Notes: a model not told the origin generated them from the letters alone. A stretch of DNA of 64,000 nt from CAZEPJ01 sp964514105 (GCA_964514105.1 CAZEPJ010000012.1:1-64000), one strand, 5' to 3'. Counted from the first letter of the stretch, positions 1-9,620 are shown. Translations and numbers: made by a program.

Positions 1-39
1 GAATCTCTTCCCGGCGCGCGCTCTGAGCTGGTGGGAGCT

Positions 40-75
40 CGGCCGCGCGCGGGCCCGATGTTTTTTTCCTTTTCT
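40..75 (+). terminator. possible terminator of a gene left of the window
   Basis: A short GC-rich inverted repeat (GGCC, a GCGCGC-type loop, then GGCC) is followed within a few bases by a run of seven T and further pyrimidines. This is the usual look of a Rho-independent terminator. The stem is only four or five base pairs, so the call is weak. Confidence 0.3.
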
Positions 76-142
76 TTCAGAGGAAAGTACGCTATTTTTC
101 GGGGGATCGTTGCGGTTCATTGCCATGGGAGGAGGTGAAGGA

Positions 143-1564
143 ATGGGAGGTGCATGGGGGATCCGAAATGGGATGATGGGGATCATCCTTGTTTGGGGAT
201 TCCTTCTCGCCGCTGCTCCACCGGGATGGGCGCAAGCGAAACAACGTCTCGGGCTGGATCAGCTCATTCAGATGGCCCTGGACAGGAGCCCGGAGATCTG
301 GGAGGCGGATAAAGACGTCGCCGCCGCGGAGAGCGATCTGGCCCAGGCCAAGGCCGCCCGCTGGCCGCAACTGGACGCCATGGCCGTCGGAGGCGTCGTG
401 GATGCGGCCAACAAGCCCATCGTGGTGGTATCGCCGCGGCCCGGCCCGGGAGACCGGTATCTCCGTGGACAGATCGAGAATACCGATGACGGTCCGGGCG
501 ACCTGGGACCATTCGGGCGGCTGGAAATGGTGATCGTTCAGCCGATTTACACCTTCGGCAAGATCTCTCATCGCGTGGAGGCCGCCCACAAGGGCGTCTC
601 CGCCCAGAAGGCGGCTCGGGACAAGGTTCGCGGTCAGGTCATCCTCAAGGTGAAGGAACTCTACTTCGCGCTCATTCTCGCCCAGCAGGGCAAGGAGGCG
701 GCATCCGATGTGCAATCGTTTGTGGACGACGCGCGCAAGCGAATACAGCGTCTTCTGAGCCTGGGCTCCACCAGCGTGGATGAAAGCGACCTGTATCGGC
801 TCGAGGCCTATGCCGCGGAGGCCCAGAGGTTCAAGGCCAAAGCCGACTCGGGGTCCAACCTGGCCTACCTGGCCCTCAAGCGCACCATCGGGTTTCCCCC
901 GGAGCAGGACTTCGAGCTGGACGCCAGGGAGCTTCCCAAGGACACCCGGGCGCTGGGCCCCCAGCAGGAATACATGCAGAAGGCCCTCCAGTGGCGCCCG
1001 GAGTTTGAGCAGATCGAGCGGGGCTTGGAGGCTCGGCAGAGCCTGGTCGAAGCCGCCAAGGCCGACATGTACCCCTCCTTCTTCGCGGCAGCCATCGGTT
1101 CATTGGCTGGGGCCCCCAATCGGGAGCATTACGATGTGAGCTATATCGGAGACGAGTTCAACCACGCCAACGGCGGGGTGGTGCTGGGGGCCAAGTGGCA
1201 CTTTGATTTCGGCATCCTGGAAGGCAAGGTCAGCAAGGCCCGGGCCGAGTATGAGCGCCTCCTGGCCACCCGGGAATTCGCCACTCGGAATATCCCCGTG
1301 GAAGTGGCCAAGTACTACCAGGATGCGGCGGAGAACTTCGCCGCATATCAGGCCTCGGAGAAAGCGGCCATCTCGTCCAGGAAATGGATCGTGGTGGCCT
1401 TCGCGAATTTCGACATGGGCGTGGGACAGGCCAGGGACATCTTCCTCGCCGTGGAGCGCTACGGGAAGAACCAGGGCGATTATCTAGCCTCTCTCCTCAA
1501 CTATCATCTGGCCCTGGCCAAGTTGAGCTACGCCATCGGGGAGTACCGCGCAGGGGCCAAGTGA
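143..1564 (+). CDS. TolC-family outer membrane efflux/secretion channel
   Basis: Predicted 473-residue TolC-like protein, an outer-membrane alpha-helical barrel that serves as exit duct for an inner-membrane pump. An N-terminal signal peptide (hydrophobic stretch around residues 9-26, ending A-Q-A) precedes two outer-membrane-efflux repeats. Typical features are L-x-x-L-I-Q-M-A-L-x-x-S-P-E near residue 40 and long Ala/Glu/Lys-rich helices with A-K-A-A-R-W-P. I chose the ATG at 143 because a GGAGG lies about 8 bases upstream; an in-frame start at 110 has none and would spoil the signal peptide. It lies 62 bases before an RND/MMPL transporter and an MlaC-like gene on the same strand, so it is probably their outer-membrane partner. 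The family is confident, the substrate unknown. Confidence 0.88.
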   Translation: MGGAWGIRNGMMGIILVWGFLLAAAPPGWAQAKQRLGLDQLIQMALDRSPEIWEADKDVAAAESDLAQAKAARWPQLDAMAVGGVVDAANKPIVVVSPRPGPGDRYLRGQIENTDDGPGDLGPFGRLEMVIVQPIYTFGKISHRVEAAHKGVSAQKAARDKVRGQVILKVKELYFALILAQQGKEAASDVQSFVDDARKRIQRLLSLGSTSVDESDLYRLEAYAAEAQRFKAKADSGSNLAYLALKRTIGFPPEQDFELDARELPKDTRALGPQQEYMQKALQWRPEFEQIERGLEARQSLVEAAKADMYPSFFAAAIGSLAGAPNREHYDVSYIGDEFNHANGGVVLGAKWHFDFGILEGKVSKARAEYERLLATREFATRNIPVEVAKYYQDAAENFAAYQASEKAAISSRKWIVVAFANFDMGVGQARDIFLAVERYGKNQGDYLASLLNYHLALAKLSYAIGEYRAGAK

Positions 1565-1626
1565 GGCCGCGGGGGACGCCTTGCGCCCCCCGCTCCAGTG
1601 CTCCGCGTGCCGCGTAGGATCGTCAA

Positions 1627-4356
1627 GTGAAGAAGGATGTGCGTGCCCGCCTCCTGCAGGCATGGATGGCCTGGGCGTTGCCCAGGCCATATCTCGTTTT
1701 GGGGGTCTCCCTCGCGCTGTCGGTGGCGTCCGTGCTCCTTGCGGCGTTTTCCCTGGATTTCAAGACCAGCCAACTGGATCTGATTTCACCCGATAACCCG
1801 TTGATTCACCTGAGCAAGGAGCTGCGGCCCTTTGAGAACCGCGATTCGTTCACCGTGGTCATCGAGGCACCCACACCCCACCGCGCCGTCTCCTTCCTGA
1901 CGGAGCTGACCCGGCGGCTGCAGCGCGATGCAACCCATTTCAAAGAGGTGTTCTTCCGGGTGGATCCGCAGCGAATCCGGCCCTGGGCCCTCCTGTACAT
2001 GGACACCAAGGATCTCCAGCGGCTCCGCCACAGGATGGAGGAGTACCCGACCCTCTTGTCAGAACTCGCGCGTCAGCCCGATCTGGGCGCATTCCTGGGG
2101 CTGGTGAACCAGGAGATGGCCAGTCGCATGGTGGGTGAGTTGTTCACCGGGTTTCTCAAGGAGGATGGAAGCGACGGGGAAGACGGGGACAAGGACGATC
2201 CCATGGACCTGGGGTTCTTCATCCGCACCCTGCAAGGTCTTAAGGATCATCTCGACGGGTCGATGGACTATCGCTCTCCGTGGTCCGACTTCTTCAAGGA
2301 CAGCGTATGGGACCGGGACCTGGAGGGGTACTTCTGGGTTGCAGACAAGCGATTCTTGATCCTCTTCGTCACCCCGCGGAGGGACAAGACCACCTTCAAC
2401 CGGGCTCAGGCCTCGCTGAAGCGGCTGCGCAGCGTCATTGCAGAGGCGGCCGAAGCCGTTCCGGGCGTTCGAGTTGGTGTCACCGGCCAGGATGCCCTCA
2501 AGACGGACGAGATGACGGTGGCTTTGGGAGATATGTCGTGGGCCACCTGGATCTCGTTCGCGGGGGTCTGGATCTTGAACAGCCTCTTCTTCCGCAGCGA
2601 GGGGCGCACGGTCATCCGCATGGTGGTGCTCACCGTGGGCATGTGCTGGACATTCGGTTGGCTCACCCTCTTCGTGGGACACTTGAACATCCTTTCCATG
2701 GTCTTCGCCCCCATGCTGGTGGGGCTAGGTGACGACTACGCGGTCCACTGGTTCGCTCGTATGGAGGAAGAAGAGAGAGACAAGAGGTTGTCCCGGGAAG
2801 AGGTCATCATGCGGGTAGCCGAGCGATCGGGCCCGGGTATCCTCGTTGCCGGGTTCAGCGGTGCCCTCTCCTTCCTTCCCCTGATCCTCACGGGATTCAA
2901 GGGCCTGGTGGAGCTGGGTCTGATCGCCGGAGTGGGCCTCCTCTTTCAGGTGGTGGCCGACTTCACCCTGTTGCCCGTGCTGAGCCGTTTCAGCCGAGGG
3001 CGCCGGGGCGGGCCCAGACCCGCGACGCGCCCGGACGGAGAGGACCTGTTGAGGTACGGGCCTCGATCCGCTGCCGTGTGTCTCGCAGGGGCTTTCCTCC
3101 TGACGATCGTCGCCGCATACCTGGCCGGCGGCGTGCAGTTCGACCTCAACCCGCTTCGGCTCCAGTCCAAAGGGGCGGAGTCGGTGATCTGGGAAGAGGT
3201 CCTGCGTCAGAACTCCAAGCGCTCTGTGCTTTCCGCTTGCTCCATATCCACGTCACCCGAGGAGGTCCTGGATCGATCCAGGGCCTTCGGAGATCTGCCG
3301 ACGGTCAAGACGGTTCAAAGCATCTTCACCTTGCTGCCGGAAGGGCAAGACGAGAAGATCCCGCTGCTGCGCACCATGCTGGCCGAGTTCCGCGATGCCC
3401 CCCTTCCCGGGGCCTTGGCCCAATCCGTAGCACCCGGGGAAATGATGGATCTCCTGGGGCGAATCCGATTCAAGATGGACGATGAGCAGGCGGACAAGTG
3501 GGGGGCAAAGAGACCGGTCGTGGAGCAGATCGCGGCGGTGCGAGCCCTCACCGGGGACATCCTGGAGCGACTCAAGGCCCCGGGCGGAACCGACCGGGGA
3601 CTTCAGGCATATGCGGGGCAGTTCCGGGATGACCTGCTCGACACCCTGGATCTCCTGCATCAGGGAAGCCTGGCAATGCCCATGGAAGTGGGCCACCTTC
3701 CCGCGCCTTTGCGCCAGCGGTTTCTCAGGGACGACCGATACCTTATCCGCATCTACCCCGCGGAGGACATTTGGGATTGGGGGCCAAGGGAACGCTTCGT
3801 GACCGATTTGCGCCGGGTGGATCCGCGCGTCGTGGGCGATGCCGTCACCCTCCACGCATTCACGCAGGACTACCGGACGGCCAGCATCAACGCCGCCCTT
3901 TATGCCGTCGCCGGGATATTCATCATGTTGCTCGTGGAGTTTCGGAACTGGCGCCTATCCTTGCTGGCCCTGATCCCGCTGCTGCTGGGTAGCCTCTGGA
4001 CCATTGGGGCCATGCGGCTTCTGGGGATCCAGCTCAACCTGGCCAACAGCATGTTCCTTCCGCTCATCGTGGGGGCCGGAGTGGAATACGGCATCATCAT
4101 CCTTCATCGGTGGCGCGAGGGAGGGATGCGGCCCGGCTGCTTGCCCCTGAGCACCGGCAAGGGGGTCGTCCTGGCGGCCCTGACCACGACTTTCGGATTC
4201 GGGAGTCTCATGATCTGCAGGCACCAGGGCATCTTCAGCCTGGGTCTGCTCTCTTTCGCCGGCAGCCTGCTCGTCCTGGCCGCTGCCGTCCTGCTACTCC
4301 CCGCCATCCTCACCTGGGGAAAACAGCTCAGGGTGTGCTCGAGACGGGAGGTGTGA
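1627..4356 (+). CDS. MMPL/RND-family lipid exporter, HpnN-like
   Basis: A 909-residue inner-membrane transporter of the MMPL branch of the RND superfamily. It shows the expected duplicated plan: TM1 near residues 22-42, a large periplasmic loop, a membrane block around 300-455, a second TM and loop beginning near 485, and a terminal membrane block around 755-900. The G-D-D-Y-A-V-H-W segment near 368 and G-A-G-V-E-Y-G near 818 match the conserved mid-membrane helices. The start is GTG at 1627. It sits two bases upstream of an MlaC-like gene. That pairing is known for HpnN (RND) with HpnM (MlaC family) in hopanoid transport, but no squalene-hopene cyclase is visible here, so the cargo could be another lipid. 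Confidence 0.82.
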   Translation: MKKDVRARLLQAWMAWALPRPYLVLGVSLALSVASVLLAAFSLDFKTSQLDLISPDNPLIHLSKELRPFENRDSFTVVIEAPTPHRAVSFLTELTRRLQRDATHFKEVFFRVDPQRIRPWALLYMDTKDLQRLRHRMEEYPTLLSELARQPDLGAFLGLVNQEMASRMVGELFTGFLKEDGSDGEDGDKDDPMDLGFFIRTLQGLKDHLDGSMDYRSPWSDFFKDSVWDRDLEGYFWVADKRFLILFVTPRRDKTTFNRAQASLKRLRSVIAEAAEAVPGVRVGVTGQDALKTDEMTVALGDMSWATWISFAGVWILNSLFFRSEGRTVIRMVVLTVGMCWTFGWLTLFVGHLNILSMVFAPMLVGLGDDYAVHWFARMEEEERDKRLSREEVIMRVAERSGPGILVAGFSGALSFLPLILTGFKGLVELGLIAGVGLLFQVVADFTLLPVLSRFSRGRRGGPRPATRPDGEDLLRYGPRSAAVCLAGAFLLTIVAAYLAGGVQFDLNPLRLQSKGAESVIWEEVLRQNSKRSVLSACSISTSPEEVLDRSRAFGDLPTVKTVQSIFTLLPEGQDEKIPLLRTMLAEFRDAPLPGALAQSVAPGEMMDLLGRIRFKMDDEQADKWGAKRPVVEQIAAVRALTGDILERLKAPGGTDRGLQAYAGQFRDDLLDTLDLLHQGSLAMPMEVGHLPAPLRQRFLRDDRYLIRIYPAEDIWDWGPRERFVTDLRRVDPRVVGDAVTLHAFTQDYRTASINAALYAVAGIFIMLLVEFRNWRLSLLALIPLLLGSLWTIGAMRLLGIQLNLANSMFLPLIVGAGVEYGIIILHRWREGGMRPGCLPLSTGKGVVLAALTTTFGFGSLMICRHQGIFSLGLLSFAGSLLVLAAAVLLLPAILTWGKQLRVCSRREV

Positions 4357-4358
4357 GA

Positions 4359-4976
4359 ATGAAGCGCAAGAAATCTGTCATGACCTGGGGCCTTGCCGGT
4401 ATCCTTCTCCTGCCCGGGCTGGTCCATGCCGGAGAGGCCACGGAGGCCGTCCGCGCGGTGCTCGATCGGGCCATGGCGGTTCAGGCCAATCCCGCGACCC
4501 AGGGGCCCGAGCACCGCTCGGAGCGAGCCCGGCAGATTCACCGGCTCATCGCCGACAGTTTCCTCGGCGGGGACATGGCCCGGGCCTCACTCCACGACCA
4601 CTGGCAAAAGCTCACCAAGCCGCAGCAGGAGGAATTCCAGAACCTGTTCGTGGATCTCTTCCAGGATTCCTACACGCGGATGGTTCTCAACTACCTCCGG
4701 CAGGAAACCATCGAGTACCAGGGGGAGGACACAGGGCACACGGCCACTCGGGTCAAGACCAAGATCATGCGCGTCAACGAGCACATCCCAGTGATCTATC
4801 AAGTCGTCAGGCGAGGACCGGGATGGGGCATTGTCGATGTGGAGATCGACGGGGTCAGCATCGTGCGCAACTACCGAAGCGCATTTCAGCGCGTCATCGT
4901 GTCCCAGTCCGTGGAGGCGCTGCTCAAGAAGATGCGCGTGCAGAGCCAAGCCGTCAAGGAGTCCGCCACGTCCTGA
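4359..4976 (+). CDS. MlaC/HpnM-like periplasmic phospholipid-binding protein
   Basis: A 205-residue secreted protein with a classic signal peptide (Lys/Arg start, hydrophobic core, cleavage after V-H-A-G around residue 25). The mature part follows the MlaC (toluene tolerance Ttg2D) pattern: R-x-I-H-R-L-I-A-D-S-F near 55, then L-T-K-P-Q-Q-E-E-F, F-x-D-S-Y-T near 95, and G-W-G-I-V-D-V-E-I-D-G-V-S near 155. Such proteins shuttle lipids between membranes. The ATG at 4359 follows the TGA of the transporter by two bases, so the two are translationally coupled. The ORF is open far upstream inside the transporter gene, but only this start gives a signal peptide. No MlaD, MlaE or MlaF gene is in view, so the MMPL protein is the likely partner. 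Confidence 0.85.
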   Translation: MKRKKSVMTWGLAGILLLPGLVHAGEATEAVRAVLDRAMAVQANPATQGPEHRSERARQIHRLIADSFLGGDMARASLHDHWQKLTKPQQEEFQNLFVDLFQDSYTRMVLNYLRQETIEYQGEDTGHTATRVKTKIMRVNEHIPVIYQVVRRGPGWGIVDVEIDGVSIVRNYRSAFQRVIVSQSVEALLKKMRVQSQAVKESATS

Positions 4977-4997
4977 ATCCCAAAGGCCGTCGGTGAC

Positions 4998-7070
4998 TCA
5001 GGCGCGAGCGCCGATTCGAGAGAAGTCCGCCAGCTTCAGGAAGATCTGCCCCAGCCGGCAAAGCAGATTCAGCCGATTCCGTCGAAGGGCCTCGTTCTCC
5101 GCGTTGACCAAGACGGCATCGAAGAACGCATCGATGGGGCCCTTCAGGCCGGCCAAGGCCTGCAGGGCGGACAGCGGGGCCCTCTCCAGAAGGAATCTCC
5201 CCACTGCATTCTCCGCGCCCTGGGTTCGTGCCATGAGCTCCGCCTCTTCCCCCTGTTCGAACAGCGCCGGGTCAACCGGCCCGCCGGGCTCCCTGCCTGC
5301 GATGTTCAACACTCGCTTGAAGGATACGGCCAACGCATCGAAATCGGCATCCCCCATGAAGGCCTCCAGGGCATCGAGCCGTCGATGGGCATCGGGGATG
5401 TTGTCCATCCCTGCCGCCAGCACTGCGTCCACTGCCGCTGTCCCGTGCCCCTGCCCGGTCCAGAGGTTCTCCAATCGCACCCGGAAAAAATCCAGGATAT
5501 CTGCTTGGACGCGATCGGGGGGCTGGTGCAGCCTGGCATGCATCGATCTCAAAGACTCCTCCACCAGGCGGCTCAGGGGAAACTCGCAATCCCTCTCCAA
5601 CAGGATGTTCAGGATCCCCAGGGCCGCGCGCCGAAGCCCCAGCGGGTCTCCGGCACCGGTGGGAACGTCCCCCACGGCGAAACAGCCGGCGATCGTATCC
5701 GCCTTGTCGGCAAGTGCCAACAACATGCCCAGGGTTCCTCGGGGCATACTGTCTCCGGAAAAGGCGGGCCGGTAGTGCTCCCGAATGGCTTCTGCCAACT
5801 CCACGTCCTTGCCTTCCAGCAGGGCATACTCCCGCCCCATGATTCCCTGCAGGGTTGGGAACTCCCCCACCATATCGGTGGTGAGATCAGCCTTGCAGAT
5901 GTGGGCCGCCTCGACGACCCTCTCCACCTCGTCCGGGGCCAGTTCTTGAGCCAGTACCCTGGCCAGGTCCTGGACGCGTCGGACCTTTTCCAACAGGCTT
6001 CCCAGCTTGGCGTGGAAGATGACGCCGCCCAGATCCTGAACCCGATCCGCCAGTGTCCGCTTTCGATCCTCCATGAAGAAGAATCGTGCATCGGCAAGCC
6101 TGGCGCGCAACACCCGCTCGTTCCCCCGCCGGATCAGATCCATGCTGTCGTTGCGAAGGTTGGCGATGTTCACAAAGAACGACAGGAGGCCCCCCGCGGC
6201 GTCCTCCACACTGAAGAACTTCTGGTGCTCCCGCATCGCCGTGATCAGGACCTCCCGGGGGAGCTGGAGAAATGCCTCGTCGAACCGCCCCGTCACCACA
6301 ACGGGGTACTCCACCAGCTGGGCCACCGTGTTCAGGAGTTCCGGGTCTCCCACCAGTCTTCCCCCCAGGCGGGCCGCAGCCGCCTCGCTCTCCTTCCGGA
6401 TGATTTCGACCCGTTCCAGCGGGTCCACGATCACGTGCGCGGACCGGCATATCTCCCGGTACTCACTCGGGTGTTGGATGGATCTCTGGCCAGGGCTCAT
6501 GAACCGATGGCCCCGGGTCGTCCGCCCGGCCTCCATACCCTCGATCCGAAACGGGACGACCTCCCCGCCCAGCAGGGCCACGATCCAGTGGATGGGTCGG
6601 GCAAAGCGCAGCGAGCTCTCCCCCCATCGCATGGACTTGGGAAACGACAACGCCGTGATCCATTGGGGCAGCTCCTCCCTCAGAACATCTCCCGCGGGCC
6701 GTCCCATCAACCGTTTCCGTGCCGAGAGATACCGTCCCTTGGGCGTCTCGACGATCTCGAGGGCGTCGACCGCTACACCCTGATTCTGGGCAAACCCCCG
6801 GGCGGCGGCCGTGGCATTCCCCTGCGGATCGAAGCCCACCCGTTCCGGGGGACCCATCACGTGCTGCTCGACCTCGTGCTGGATGTCCGCCACCCCTTCC
6901 ACCACAACCGCCAGCCGTCTGGGTGTCCCCCAGGTGTGCAACGGGCCGTGGCCCAGCCGCAGCGCCCGCAGGCGCTCGTGGGCATGCCGACCGAGACCGT
7001 CCAGGGCCGGCCCGATGTATCCCGCGGGTATCTCCTCCGTGCCGATCTCCAACAGGAGCTCTTGGGCCAA
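4998..7070 (-). CDS. glyS: glycyl-tRNA synthetase beta subunit
   Basis: Beta subunit of the bacterial alpha2-beta2 glycyl-tRNA synthetase, which charges tRNA-Gly; 690 residues, the usual length. The N-terminus carries the family signature L-L-L-E-I-G-T-E-E-I-P. Further landmarks are F-P-K-S-M-R-W and H-R-F-M-S-P-G in the first 220 residues, A-D-L-T-T-D-M-V-G-E-F-P-x-L-Q-G-I-M-G near 400, and a C-terminal anticodon-binding-like region. I place the start at a TTG (7070) because GGAGG sits 7 bases upstream and the reading then begins M-A-Q-E-L-L-L-E-I-G. Longer in-frame ATG starts at 7115 or 7184 add non-family sequence. It is the last gene of a minus-strand operon. The alpha subunit glyQ, normally adjacent, is absent from the window. 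Confidence 0.95.
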   Translation of the reverse strand: MAQELLLEIGTEEIPAGYIGPALDGLGRHAHERLRALRLGHGPLHTWGTPRRLAVVVEGVADIQHEVEQHVMGPPERVGFDPQGNATAAARGFAQNQGVAVDALEIVETPKGRYLSARKRLMGRPAGDVLREELPQWITALSFPKSMRWGESSLRFARPIHWIVALLGGEVVPFRIEGMEAGRTTRGHRFMSPGQRSIQHPSEYREICRSAHVIVDPLERVEIIRKESEAAAARLGGRLVGDPELLNTVAQLVEYPVVVTGRFDEAFLQLPREVLITAMREHQKFFSVEDAAGGLLSFFVNIANLRNDSMDLIRRGNERVLRARLADARFFFMEDRKRTLADRVQDLGGVIFHAKLGSLLEKVRRVQDLARVLAQELAPDEVERVVEAAHICKADLTTDMVGEFPTLQGIMGREYALLEGKDVELAEAIREHYRPAFSGDSMPRGTLGMLLALADKADTIAGCFAVGDVPTGAGDPLGLRRAALGILNILLERDCEFPLSRLVEESLRSMHARLHQPPDRVQADILDFFRVRLENLWTGQGHGTAAVDAVLAAGMDNIPDAHRRLDALEAFMGDADFDALAVSFKRVLNIAGREPGGPVDPALFEQGEEAELMARTQGAENAVGRFLLERAPLSALQALAGLKGPIDAFFDAVLVNAENEALRRNRLNLLCRLGQIFLKLADFSRIGARA

Positions 7071-7180
7071 TGGCCTACCTCCGCCTCGTCTGGTTTGATG
7101 AGCCGGTCTCTCCATCCCAACCCCGCCCGAAAGGGACAAGCGCGACGGCGCCACGCCCCGCAGGGGGGCGTCCGCGGACC

Positions 7181-8341
7181 TCACACCCGTTCCTCGGGAT
7201 CGAACAGCCGCTTGTACTCCTCCAGGGCATAGCGATCCGTCATCCCGGCGATGTAATCGCAGATGACCCTTTCGGCCGGCTCCTCCTGGGCCCGGTTCTG
7301 GTGTTTGAACGGGAGCAGGGTCGGGTTCTCCAGGTACGTCTCGAACAGACGGGTGATGGTACGGCGGGCCTTGAGACGCATGCGCTCCATCTTGAAATGG
7401 CGATAGAGTCGCCGATGCAGAAAGGCCTTGAGTTCCCTGTTTTTCTGGTTCGTCTCCGGGGAGAACCCCACCAGGATCTCACCGGCCAGGCGCACATCCT
7501 CCAAGTCCCGAACCCTTCTTTGCTCCAAACGGCTCTTGCTGTGGCGGACCAGATCCTCGATGAGGAACCCGATGAGATGGCTGATCGTCTGGTAATGCTC
7601 CCTCTTCCCACCGATGCCCGGGTACTTGCAGCGGACCCTCTCGTTGACCTCCCGCCAGATGTCCACGCCCAGAAGGTCCTCCGCTTGGATGTATCCGGAT
7701 TCCAGTCCGTCGTCGATGTCGTGGTTGTTGTACGCGATTTCGTCGGCCAGTTCGATGATCTGCGCCTCGAGGGTCGGTGCGTGCTGGGGGTCAAAGAGAT
7801 CCGGGATCCCTCCGGCATGGCGTTTGCCCTGCAACGATCGCTTGACGAGCCCCTCACGAGTCTCCCACGTCAGGTTCAGTCCCGGGAATGCGGGGTATCG
7901 CTCTTCCAGATCCTCCACGATGCGCAGGCTCTGCCGGTTGTGCTCGAATCCGCCGTGGCTCGCCATCAGCCGATCCAGGGTCTCCTCCCCCGTATGCCCG
8001 AAGGGTGTGTGGCCAAGATCGTGGCCCAGGGCAATGGATTCGGCCAAATCCTCGTTGAGCCTCAGCCGCCGTGCGATCCCCTTGGAGATCTGCGCCACCT
8101 CCAGAGTGTGTGTCAGGCGGGTGCGGTAGTAGTCCCCCTCGTGGTTGACGAACACCTGGGTCTTGTACTCCAGGCGCCGGAACGCCGCGCAGTGAATGAC
8201 CCGATCCCGATCCCTCTCGAAATGGGGTCGATCGTCCTTGAGATCCTCCGGGTATTGCCTTCCGCGCGAAAGGTGGCTCCGGGCTGCAAACGGGGCGAGA
8301 TCGGGCCGCTCGAAGTCCGCCAATGGATTCTGATCAGACAT
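7181..8341 (-). CDS. dgt: deoxyguanosinetriphosphate triphosphohydrolase-like HD protein
   Basis: A 386-residue dGTPase-type protein that hydrolyses dNTPs to deoxynucleosides and triphosphate. The HD metal site is clear: H-T-L-E-V near 85, H-D-L-G-H-T-P-F-G-H near 113, and the distal Asp in I-E-L-A-D-E-I-A-Y-N-N-H-D near 205. R-R-L-E-Y-K-T-Q-V-F precedes it as in the family. The ATG at 8341 is preceded by GAGGGCGG, and its first codons overlap the stop of the upstream glycosyltransferase by 8 bases. Bacterial paralogues of this length are often annotated as type-2 dGTPases; the exact substrate cannot be read from sequence. Confidence 0.92.
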   Translation of the reverse strand: MSDQNPLADFERPDLAPFAARSHLSRGRQYPEDLKDDRPHFERDRDRVIHCAAFRRLEYKTQVFVNHEGDYYRTRLTHTLEVAQISKGIARRLRLNEDLAESIALGHDLGHTPFGHTGEETLDRLMASHGGFEHNRQSLRIVEDLEERYPAFPGLNLTWETREGLVKRSLQGKRHAGGIPDLFDPQHAPTLEAQIIELADEIAYNNHDIDDGLESGYIQAEDLLGVDIWREVNERVRCKYPGIGGKREHYQTISHLIGFLIEDLVRHSKSRLEQRRVRDLEDVRLAGEILVGFSPETNQKNRELKAFLHRRLYRHFKMERMRLKARRTITRLFETYLENPTLLPFKHQNRAQEEPAERVICDYIAGMTDRYALEEYKRLFDPEERV

Positions 8342-9620
8342 CCGCCGCCCTCTCAGCGAGGCTCCCCTCTCCCGTGGGACGAAATCCCTGCCTGCAACGG
8401 CGACCTCCCGCCAGCATTGCATAGAGGCCCCAGAGCGCATCCACCACCGAGTCCCACCGAAACCTCTGAGCACGCCTCACGGCCCCCCGGCTCAGAGTTG
8501 CCCGCAACGACGGATCCGCGACAATCAGGCCCACACGTTGCGCCAGGGCCTCGGCGTCCCCTTCGGGAACCAGGAAACCCGTTTCTCCGTCCCGGACAGT
8601 GTAACTCAAGCCACCGACGCGGGAGGCCACCACCGGCGTACCGCAGGCCATTGCCTCCAGGGCCACCATGCCGAAGGATTCGTGACGGCTCGGCAGGACA
8701 CAAGCCTCGGCCGACGCGTAGAAAAGGGGCAGGGTCACTTGCGGCTTGGCCCCAACGAGGGAGATCCGCGGGGCAAGCCCCAGGGCAGCGATCTGAGCCC
8801 TCAACTCCCGCTCGGTGACAGGAAGGGACCCGTTTCTCTTCTCCCCCCCCACGATGAGGAGGGACGGCGGATCCCCGCCCGTACCCGCACCCCGAAGGAG
8901 GGCCAGGGCCCGAAGCAGCGTGTCGAGCCCCTTGATCGGCTCCAACCGTCCCACGAAGAGCAACCACGGTCTGCCGTCCAGGCCCAGGGTCCGCCTGGCG
9001 ATCTCCCGATCCACGGGGTGGAAGAGGGTCACATCCACCCCGCACGGGATCACCCGGACCCGATCCGGAGGGGCGTCGTAGTGCCAGATGAGTTGCGCCC
9101 TCTCCAGGGGATGCGAAGCAACGAGCATGTCCGCCTTCCTGGCCACTTCCCACTCCCAATGGAGACGCAGGCCCTGTTCCTCCTCTTGGCGGCTCCTGGC
9201 CACCCGGTTCTTGATGACACCGAGGGTGTGGTACATGTGAAGCACGGGGATCCGCCATCGCTCCCTCAGCTCCAAGGCGGCCATTCCCGAGATCCAGTAA
9301 TGGCTGTGAATGAGGTCATAGCGCCCAGTGGCCGACGCCAGCACGCCGTGCACGAATTGGGACAGGTGGTCCACCAGGCGGTACTTGTCGTATGGGATCT
9401 CGGGCCCCGCCGGCACATGAAACACCCGAGCGCCCGGGGCCAGCGGGACAACCCGGGGGACGGCGGAATTCTGCGAGCGGGTGAAGACGTCCACATGAAC
9501 GCCCAGTCCAGCCAACAGGCGGGAGGTCTCCCGCACGTACACGTTCATGCCACCCGTTTCCTTGCCCCCGAGGGCCGCCAGGGGACAGGTATGGGCACTG
9601 ATGACAGCCACTCGAATCAA
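8334..9620 (-). CDS. GT4-family glycosyltransferase
   Basis: A 428-residue glycosyltransferase of the GT4/GT-B fold, closest in appearance to the sucrose-phosphate-synthase and MshA group. The N-terminal domain has G-G-K-E-T-G-G-M-N-V-Y near residue 20 and H-S-H-Y-W-I-S-G near 115. The C-terminal domain has V-I-P-C-G-V-D for the nucleotide-sugar half, F-V-G-R-L-E-P-I-K-G, and the E-x7-E motif in H-E-S-F-G-M-V-A-L-E near 320. The start is taken as TTG at 9620 because it overlaps the stop of the upstream GNAT gene as TTGA and starts exactly at R-V-A-V-I-S. Co-translation with the acyltransferase suggests joint work on a cell-surface sugar or glycolipid. The acceptor is unknown. Confidence 0.88.
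   Translation of the reverse strand: MIRVAVISAHTCPLAALGGKETGGMNVYVRETSRLLAGLGVHVDVFTRSQNSAVPRVVPLAPGARVFHVPAGPEIPYDKYRLVDHLSQFVHGVLASATGRYDLIHSHYWISGMAALELRERWRIPVLHMYHTLGVIKNRVARSRQEEEQGLRLHWEWEVARKADMLVASHPLERAQLIWHYDAPPDRVRVIPCGVDVTLFHPVDREIARRTLGLDGRPWLLFVGRLEPIKGLDTLLRALALLRGAGTGGDPPSLLIVGGEKRNGSLPVTERELRAQIAALGLAPRISLVGAKPQVTLPLFYASAEACVLPSRHESFGMVALEAMACGTPVVASRVGGLSYTVRDGETGFLVPEGDAEALAQRVGLIVADPSLRATLSRGAVRRAQRFRWDSVVDALWGLYAMLAGGRRCRQGFRPTGEGSLAERAADV

Noticed and set aside
5385..8818. Long plus-strand frames opposite glyS and dgt
   Set aside because: They mirror confidently identified genes and have no start signal or recognisable domain.
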